From Magnetococcales bacterium (GTDB lineage: Bacteria; Pseudomonadota; Magnetococcia; Magnetococcales; Magnetaquicoccaceae), in assembly GCA_015231375.1 (NCBI GenBank), contig JADGBT010000003.1, positions 62,001 through 126,000 of the forward strand: 64,000 nucleotides of DNA, written 5' to 3'. The notes under the pieces were generated by a model. That model searched no databases and was not told the DNA's origin. It saw only the letters and a list, made by a program, of their open reading frames with translations. The position numbers and the translations under genes are program-made. This document shows positions 59,176 to 64,000 of this stretch, in pieces (position 1 is the first letter of the stretch; the number at the start of each line of letters is the position of its first letter).

Positions 59176-60179
59176 CAGCGGTTCTCCTCGTCCGGCTCGG
59201 TCAACGGCGGCTGTTCCATCACCTCGCCCTCCTCCTCTCCCGACTCTTCCATCAGGGGCTGACGGTTGCGGGCGCGTTCCAGCGACTCGGCCACCAACTC
59301 CGCCATGTAGGCCTGCTCCTGCTCGCGGAAACCGGAACTCAACGCCTGGGCCTGCTCGTAAGAGGCCGCCGCCTCGTCCCACTGCTCCCCGCCATGCCGC
59401 AGCAACCCCCGCAAATAGTGATTGAACGGATTGTCCGGCTTGCCCTCCATGGCGATATCCACCCAGCTCTCCGCCCCCTCCAGGTTGCCCTGGTCGATGT
59501 GGAAAGCCGCCAGCTTCTGGGCCACCTGCCAGCCTTCGATCTTGCGCAGATTCTTGTATTCATCCAGCAGGAAGCGCTCTCCTTCGTCCTGCAAGCCCGC
59601 GTCCACCAGCCATTCGGCGTAACGGGCGATCCAGTAGTCGATCAACAGGAACGGATCCTCCCGGTCTCCATCCAGCATGCGCTTGAGCAGCGTCAAAGCG
59701 GTATCCAACTCCCCTTCTTTCTGATAGGCTGCTGCCATTTCCGCCAGCACCAGGGGCGAACACCGATCCAGAGGCACGGCGTCGAGCACATCCAGATCCA
59801 GACCCTGAATGATCTGCGAGGCGGCCATGGCGCGCATCATCGGCGTGGGCGAACCGATCTTCCAGGCCACGGATTGCTCGGACTCCAGATGGCACTGCTT
59901 GAATTTCTTGCCCGAGCCGCACGGACAGATATCGTTGCGGCCGATCTTGGGCGGCGCCACAGGGCGGATGGGTCGGGCCGCGAAACCGTGTTCGGGACTC
60001 GGCGCCATGGCCATCAGGCGCTCGGCGAAATACCGGAACCACTTGTAAAAGGGACCGGCCTCGGCCTGCTCGTCATCGGCCAGCCAGCGGGTCAGCGCCT
60101 CGACATTGTTCAATTGCGCAGCCCGAACCAGGGCGCTGACGTACATTTCAGGTTGGTTGAGGTCTTTCGGTGAACCCAC
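59175..60179 (-). CDS. SEC-C motif, TPR-like protein
   Basis: 334 residues, read from a GTG start at 60179 with AAGGAG seven bases before. The zinc-binding SEC-C motif RNDICPCGSGKKFKQCH (C85, C87, C96, H97) precedes TPR-like helices (about 130-300: AAAYQKEGELDTALTLLKRM, LLRHGGEQWDEAAASYEQA). The C-terminus is acidic. SEC-C modules bind proteins such as SecB. Start further upstream at 60311 would add unconserved residues. Coupled to aspS; function unknown. Confidence 0.82.
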   Translation of the reverse strand: MGSPKDLNQPEMYVSALVRAAQLNNVEALTRWLADDEQAEAGPFYKWFRYFAERLMAMAPSPEHGFAARPIRPVAPPKIGRNDICPCGSGKKFKQCHLESEQSVAWKIGSPTPMMRAMAASQIIQGLDLDVLDAVPLDRCSPLVLAEMAAAYQKEGELDTALTLLKRMLDGDREDPFLLIDYWIARYAEWLVDAGLQDEGERFLLDEYKNLRKIEGWQVAQKLAAFHIDQGNLEGAESWVDIAMEGKPDNPFNHYLRGLLRHGGEQWDEAAASYEQAQALSSGFREQEQAYMAELVAESLERARNRQPLMEESGEEEGEVMEQPPLTEPDEENR

Positions 60180-60371
60180 GGTACGGCTCCTTGCAAGGTT
60201 GATGGGGGTAACACACCCTGTGAGAATCACGAATCTTACCCAAGACCCCCCTCCAACGCCAGTCTGGACAAAATCCGTTTCTTGAAAAAAAATAGAAACA
60301 GCCCAACCCATTCACCGGGGAATTCCCCACCCGCTGTCCTTCGGGACACCCGGACCACCAGGATGCCCACC
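60180..60371. promoter_or_regulatory. divergent promoter region between SEC-C gene and gltX
   Basis: 192 bases between divergent genes; it must hold both promoters. No consensus pair was clear to me. Confidence 0.5.
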
Positions 60372-61787
60372 ATGACGCTGCGCACCCGTTTCGCCCCTTC
60401 ACCCACCGGATTCCTCCACATCGGCGGCGCCCGCACCGCGCTGTTTTGCCATCTGCACACCCGTCGCCACCAGGGAACCTTCGTCTTGCGGGTCGAAGAC
60501 ACCGATACCGAACGCTCCACCCAGGAGGCGGTGGCGGTGATCCTGGAAGGACTTCACTGGCTGGGACTGTCGCCGGACGAAGGGCCTTTTTTCCAATCCC
60601 ACCACACCCAACGTTATCTGGAGGTGGTGCAGGAACTGCTCCAGGCGGGTCACGCCTATGTCTGCACCTGTTCCAAGGAGCGGCTCGACGCCCTGCGCGA
60701 ACGCCAGCGGGAAAACGGAGACAAACCCCGCTACGACGGACTGTGCCGCGAACTCCACCTCCCGGCGGATCCACAACGTCCCCACGTGATCCGTTTCAAG
60801 ACCCCCCGGGAAGGCGAAACCCTCTGGGAGGACCGGATCCAGGGCGCGATCCGCATCTCCAACGGCGAACTCGACGACTTGATCCTGGTGCGCTCCGACG
60901 GCTCTCCCACCTACAATCTGGCGGTGGCGGTGGATGACCACGACATGGGCATCACCCTGGTGATCCGTGGCGAAGACCACATCAGCAACACCCCGCGTCA
61001 GATTCATGTGTTCAAGGCGATGGGCTGGGAGATCCCCGACTACGCCCACATGCCCTTGCTGCACGGTTCCGACGGGGCCAAGCTCTCCAAACGCCACGGG
61101 GCGGTTTCGGTGCTGCAATACCGGGAGGAGGGCTTTCTCCCGTCGGCCCTCAACAACTATCTGGCCCGCCTCGGCTGGTCCCACGGCGAACAGGAGATCT
61201 TCACCCGCGCCGAACTCGAACAACTCTTCGACATCAGCGCCCTGGGCCGTTCCGCCGCCATCTTCGACCAGGCCAAGCTGTTGTGGATCAACGGCCACCA
61301 CATCCGCGCCGCCACCCCGGAACAGCTCCTGCCGGAACTGGCCTATCAACTGACCCGGCTCGGCGTCGAACCGCCTCCCTCCCCCGAGACCCTGGCGACC
61401 ATTCTGCCGGAGTTCCAATCCCGCGCCGCCACCATGGTGGAAATGGCGCAGAAATGCCGTTTCCTGTTCATCGACTCGGTGCAGCCCTACGAAGAAAAGG
61501 CGGCGCGCAAACATCTGACAACCGCCATGCGCGACCCTTTGGCCGCCTTGGCCGCCACCCTGGAAACCCTGCCGGAGTGGACCATCGCCGCGCTGGAAAG
61601 CGCCTTCCAGTCCACCCTGGAGACCTTTCATCTCTCCATGGGACAACTGGCCCAACCCCTGCGGGTGGCGCTCACCGGCTGCGGGGCATCGCCGGGGATC
61701 CTGGAAACCCTGTGGATGCTGGGTCAAGACAAAAGCCTGAACCGGATCCAGGCCGCTCTCGACCATCTGGCGGCCCGGCAACCCTGA
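60372..61787 (+). CDS. gltX: glutamyl-tRNA synthetase
   Basis: 471 residues, class I synthetase. HIGH motif FLHIGGAR (HIGG, 16-19) and KMSKS-type GAKLSKRHG (about 237). Full bacterial length with the C-terminal anticodon-binding helices. The ATG at 60372 (MTLRTRFAPSPTG) has AGGA eight bases before; ATG 60363 would add MPT. A further 5' extension to 60282 has no support. Terminator follows the stop. Confidence 0.97.
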   Translation: MTLRTRFAPSPTGFLHIGGARTALFCHLHTRRHQGTFVLRVEDTDTERSTQEAVAVILEGLHWLGLSPDEGPFFQSHHTQRYLEVVQELLQAGHAYVCTCSKERLDALRERQRENGDKPRYDGLCRELHLPADPQRPHVIRFKTPREGETLWEDRIQGAIRISNGELDDLILVRSDGSPTYNLAVAVDDHDMGITLVIRGEDHISNTPRQIHVFKAMGWEIPDYAHMPLLHGSDGAKLSKRHGAVSVLQYREEGFLPSALNNYLARLGWSHGEQEIFTRAELEQLFDISALGRSAAIFDQAKLLWINGHHIRAATPEQLLPELAYQLTRLGVEPPPSPETLATILPEFQSRAATMVEMAQKCRFLFIDSVQPYEEKAARKHLTTAMRDPLAALAATLETLPEWTIAALESAFQSTLETFHLSMGQLAQPLRVALTGCGASPGILETLWMLGQDKSLNRIQAALDHLAARQP

Positions 61788-61797
61788 CCATTCCCAC

Positions 61798-61846
61798 CCG
61801 GATCCCCGCGCCCGTCTTTCGCCAGGGACGCGGGGATCCGGATCTT
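61798..61846 (+). terminator. gltX terminator-like hairpin
   Basis: Perfect 13-bp stem (61798-61810 with 61829-61841, CCGGATCCCCGCG) with an 18-base loop, starting 11 bases after the gltX stop and followed by ATCTTT. The T-run is short. Confidence 0.7.
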
Positions 61847-61967
61847 TCGCACCCCAAAAACAGCCCCGCCAATCCCGCCAACCAGGCCAATCCTGCAACA
61901 CAAACCAAACCAACCCGGATCATGCCTTGGCATCCGGCACCCATCATGCGATAATCGGTCATTAAAG

Positions 61968-62019
61968 ATCATGACCGTAAACGTCCATCCCAAAATCATG
62001 ACCGGCAAGCGTCCCTCCC
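61968..62019. repeat. imperfect direct repeat upstream of the small secreted protein
   Basis: ATCATGACCG-(TAA)-ACGTCCATCCC at 61968-61991 recurs as ATCATGACCG-(GCA)-AGCGTCCCTCCC at 61995-62019, period about 27. Direct repeats of this size can be regulator sites. It lies about 140 bases before the gene at 62158. Confidence 0.6.
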
Positions 62020-62103
62020 GGACGCGTCCATTCGGCTCTGCCGGTCGTTTGGAATCCGTTTTCTTTCGATCCCGTCAGGGTTTCTTTATTTGACCGTTAC
62101 AAA

Positions 62104-62132
62104 ACAGGCGCCCGGTGGCGAAGGCGCGCCTG
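62104..62132 (+). other. leader hairpin before the small secreted protein
   Basis: CAGGCGC (62105-62111) pairs with GCGCCTG (62126-62132), about 25 bases before the start codon, with AAGGAG near 62147-62152 as the ribosome site. Confidence 0.45.
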
Positions 62133-62157
62133 AACACCAAAAATCAAGGAGTGTTGC

Positions 62158-62562
62158 ATGCAGACCATCCAGACCCGCTTCGGCCTTCGTTCCCTCACCA
62201 CGACCGCCGCCCTGGCCGCCGTCCTGGCCATCAGCGCCCCGACCCCGGCCCAGGCCGACGGGGGCGCCACCGCCGCCATCATCGGCGCCGGCATCACCGG
62301 ACTGCTGGTGGGCTCCAGCGTGGAACACCACGCCCATACCGCCGCCCCCCGCCACTACCGCCACACCTACACCACCCACACCACCACCTATCCCGTGGCC
62401 TACGCCGCCCCTTCCACCATGGCCATCGTCTCCCCGGTCACCGTGACCTATGCCGCTCCCGTGGCCTACACCGTTCCCGTGGCCTATGCGCTCCCGGCCA
62501 CCACGGTCACCACCTACGCGGTTCCGGTTGCCCAACCCGTCGGCTGCCTGTACTCCCGCTAG
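62158..62562 (+). CDS. small secreted/envelope protein with glycine-rich helix and VAY/P repeats
   Basis: 134 residues. A signal peptide (about 1-33, ending PAQA) leads to a glycine-zipper-like segment AAIIGAGITGLLVGSSV, then a His/Tyr/Thr-rich and Ala/Pro/Val/Tyr-rich repeat part (APVAYTVPVAYALPA). Composition is like small envelope or adhesive proteins; no enzyme motif. It starts at ATG with AAGGAG six to ten bases before. Function unknown. Confidence 0.75.
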   Translation: MQTIQTRFGLRSLTTTAALAAVLAISAPTPAQADGGATAAIIGAGITGLLVGSSVEHHAHTAAPRHYRHTYTTHTTTYPVAYAAPSTMAIVSPVTVTYAAPVAYTVPVAYALPATTVTTYAVPVAQPVGCLYSR

Positions 62563-62580
62563 AGTCGTCACGCCCGCCAC

Positions 62581-62616
62581 GCGGACCGGGAAGGCTCAAA
62601 GACCATCCCGGTCCGC
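62581..62616. terminator. bidirectional terminator-like hairpin
   Basis: Perfect 11-bp stem (62581-62591 with 62606-62616, GCGGACCGGGA) and a 14-base loop between two convergent genes. No T-run on either strand, so a stability element is also possible. Confidence 0.6.
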
Positions 62617-62626
62617 CCGCTTCGGA

Positions 62627-64000
62627 TCACTCGCCGAAAACAGGGATCGACTCCCGCTCCAACGCCTCCTGCAACCCCGGTTGCGCGGCCTGAAACGCGG
62701 CCACCGCCGCCGGATGCAAGCGCACCGCCGGCAACGTATCCCGCTCGCGCGCCGCCTTCTCGATCACCGCGCACAACTCGGACAAGGCCATGGCCCCCAC
62801 CGTGGCGCTATTGGATTTCAACGCATGGGCCGCAGCCCGCACCACCTCCGGCTCTCCGTTGATGCCGCCCCGCTCGATGGCCTGCAACAAATGGGGCGAA
62901 CTGGCCAGAAACTCCTCGATCACCAGGGAAAAGGTGCCGGGCACCGCCTTCATGGCGTTCCAGAAACGCTCCAGACAGACCAGATCCAGAAACTGCGCCT
63001 TGCCCTCGTCGGGAATCTCCCGCGCCACCGGGGACGGAGGCACCCATTCCAGCTCCGGTTCGTGAATCGGCAACCACTGGGACAACTTGCCGGCCAGGGC
63101 ATCCCACAACACCGGCTTGGCCAGATAGTCGTTCATCCCGGCCTCCAGACAACGCTCCCGGTCTCCGCTCAAGGCGTTGGCGGTCATGGCCAGAATGGGC
63201 ACCGGCTCCCCATGTCCCCGCAACCCCTCCCACTCCCGGATGCGACGGGTCGCCTCCAGACCATCCATGACCGGCATTTGCATGTCCATCAAGATCACGT
63301 CCGGCCTTCCGGCGAACGCCTTGGCCACACCCTCCTCCCCATCCTTGGCGATCTCCACCTCCAGCCCCATCTGTTTGAGCATGCTCGCCGCCACCTGCTG
63401 ATTGACAAACGTGTCTTCCACCAGCAACACCTTGCCCACAAAAGCCGCCGCCGCGCGGCTCACCACTCCGTCCATGGGCTCGGCTTCGCGCGGGCCGGAC
63501 GGATGCACCAGCAACTCCAAAGCGCGGGCCAGACGTTTGGGGCCCACCGGCTTCATGATGAAAGCCCCCACCCCCGCCTCGCTCAACACGGATTCTTCCA
63601 GATGCACCCCGTTGCTGAGCAGCATCACCCCCACCGGCGGAAAACCCGGGTCGGCATGGATCGACCGGGCCACCGCCAACCCATCGACTTCGGGCATGTG
63701 CAGGTCCACAATCACCACGTCAAACCCCTCACCCGGACTCCGCGCAGCCTCCCGCAACGCGCTCAACGCCTCGCTGCCACTGACCGCGCTGCGACACCAC
63801 ACCCCCCAGACATGCAGATAGTTCTCCAGGATGGTCCGATGGGTCTCGTTGTCATCCACCACCAGTACCCGCACGCGCCCCAAAGCCGGAAGATCGGCGC
63901 CCCGGGAACCGGGAGTCTTGCCGAACTCCACTTCAAACCAGAAGATCGAACCGGCTCCCGGCTGGCTGGCCAGTCCGATCACACCCCCCATGGCCTCGAC
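62627..64000 (-). CDS. hybrid histidine kinase, C-terminal part (5' end outside window)
   Basis: Partial gene; reading frame is open to the right window edge. The end of a histidine-kinase ATPase domain is visible (GSIFWFEVEFGK), followed by two receiver domains and an HPt. Receiver 1 has phospho-Asp in VIVDLHMPE; receiver 2 has ILMDMQMPVMDG and the K in YLAKPV; HPt carries AHALKSNSATVGA. Such multi-step phosphorelay kinases (BarA-like) pass a phosphoryl group to a separate regulator. Sensor domain not visible. Confidence 0.93.
   Translation of the reverse strand, partial: VEAMGGVIGLASQPGAGSIFWFEVEFGKTPGSRGADLPALGRVRVLVVDDNETHRTILENYLHVWGVWCRSAVSGSEALSALREAARSPGEGFDVVIVDLHMPEVDGLAVARSIHADPGFPPVGVMLLSNGVHLEESVLSEAGVGAFIMKPVGPKRLARALELLVHPSGPREAEPMDGVVSRAAAAFVGKVLLVEDTFVNQQVAASMLKQMGLEVEIAKDGEEGVAKAFAGRPDVILMDMQMPVMDGLEATRRIREWEGLRGHGEPVPILAMTANALSGDRERCLEAGMNDYLAKPVLWDALAGKLSQWLPIHEPELEWVPPSPVAREIPDEGKAQFLDLVCLERFWNAMKAVPGTFSLVIEEFLASSPHLLQAIERGGINGEPEVVRAAAHALKSNSATVGAMALSELCAVIEKAARERDTLPAVRLHPAAVAAFQAAQPGLQEALERESIPVFGE

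Overview
The window is about 60% G+C, densely coded, and starts with the classic bacterial rpo/ribosomal block (tRNA-Tyr, tRNA-Gly, tRNA-Thr, tuf, rpmG, tRNA-Trp, secE, nusG, rplKAJL, rpoBC), all on the minus strand. Taken together with a leuCDB-asd-fimV gene order, a dsrAB-dsrL sulfur locus, three methyl-accepting chemotaxis proteins (one ending in a bacteriohemerythrin domain) and several signalling proteins, it suggests a motile, sulfur-metabolising, low-oxygen proteobacterium. A member of the Magnetococcia or a relative would fit, but no magnetosome gene is present and this placement is inference only.

Layout. 1-13.5 kb: transcription/translation block on the minus strand, entering with a 3'-truncated rpoC. 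13.6-15.1 kb: an XRE-cupin regulator divergent from a 2-Cys peroxiredoxin, then tRNA-Thr(CGT) and a strong terminator. 15.2-22.4 kb: a B12-binding radical SAM protein with a YkgJ-like cysteine cluster, then the dsrA-dsrB-dsrL operon, which ends in a small unknown gene and a clear terminator. A 400-bp AT-rich island lies upstream of dsrA. 22.8-30.3 kb: a DUF115/Maf-like protein, a hemerythrin chemoreceptor, a mini zinc-ribbon protein and a GAF/HD-GYP protein. 30.4-34.6 kb: an unusual DGS-repeat protein, a Xer-type tyrosine recombinase, a methyltransferase and a GloB-like hydrolase. 34.7-40.0 kb: two large chemoreceptors, CheW and a STAS protein.

40.0-48.7 kb (minus strand): leuC-leuD-leuB-asd followed by two tandem FimV-like proteins and an EcfT-like membrane protein; the last three genes overlap. 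48.8-49.6 kb: a higBA toxin-antitoxin module with a palindrome over its promoter. 49.9-57 kb: pepN, PilZ, a Ser/Thr kinase fused to a formylglycine-enzyme domain, an unknown protein, a rhodanese and a CBS-domain membrane protein. 57.4-61.8 kb: aspS and a SEC-C/TPR protein, divergent from gltX. 62.1-64 kb: a small secreted protein and a 5'-truncated hybrid histidine kinase.

How it fits together: the dsr locus supplies sulfite/sulfur redox chemistry. The chemoreceptors (oxygen via hemerythrin, others unknown), CheW, STAS, HD-GYP, PilZ and hybrid kinase genes suggest extensive control of motility and lifestyle. The rest is mostly core metabolism and translation. The least understood items are the DGS-repeat protein, the radical SAM/YkgJ fusion, the small gene at the end of the dsr operon and the doubled FimV plus EcfT-like unit.
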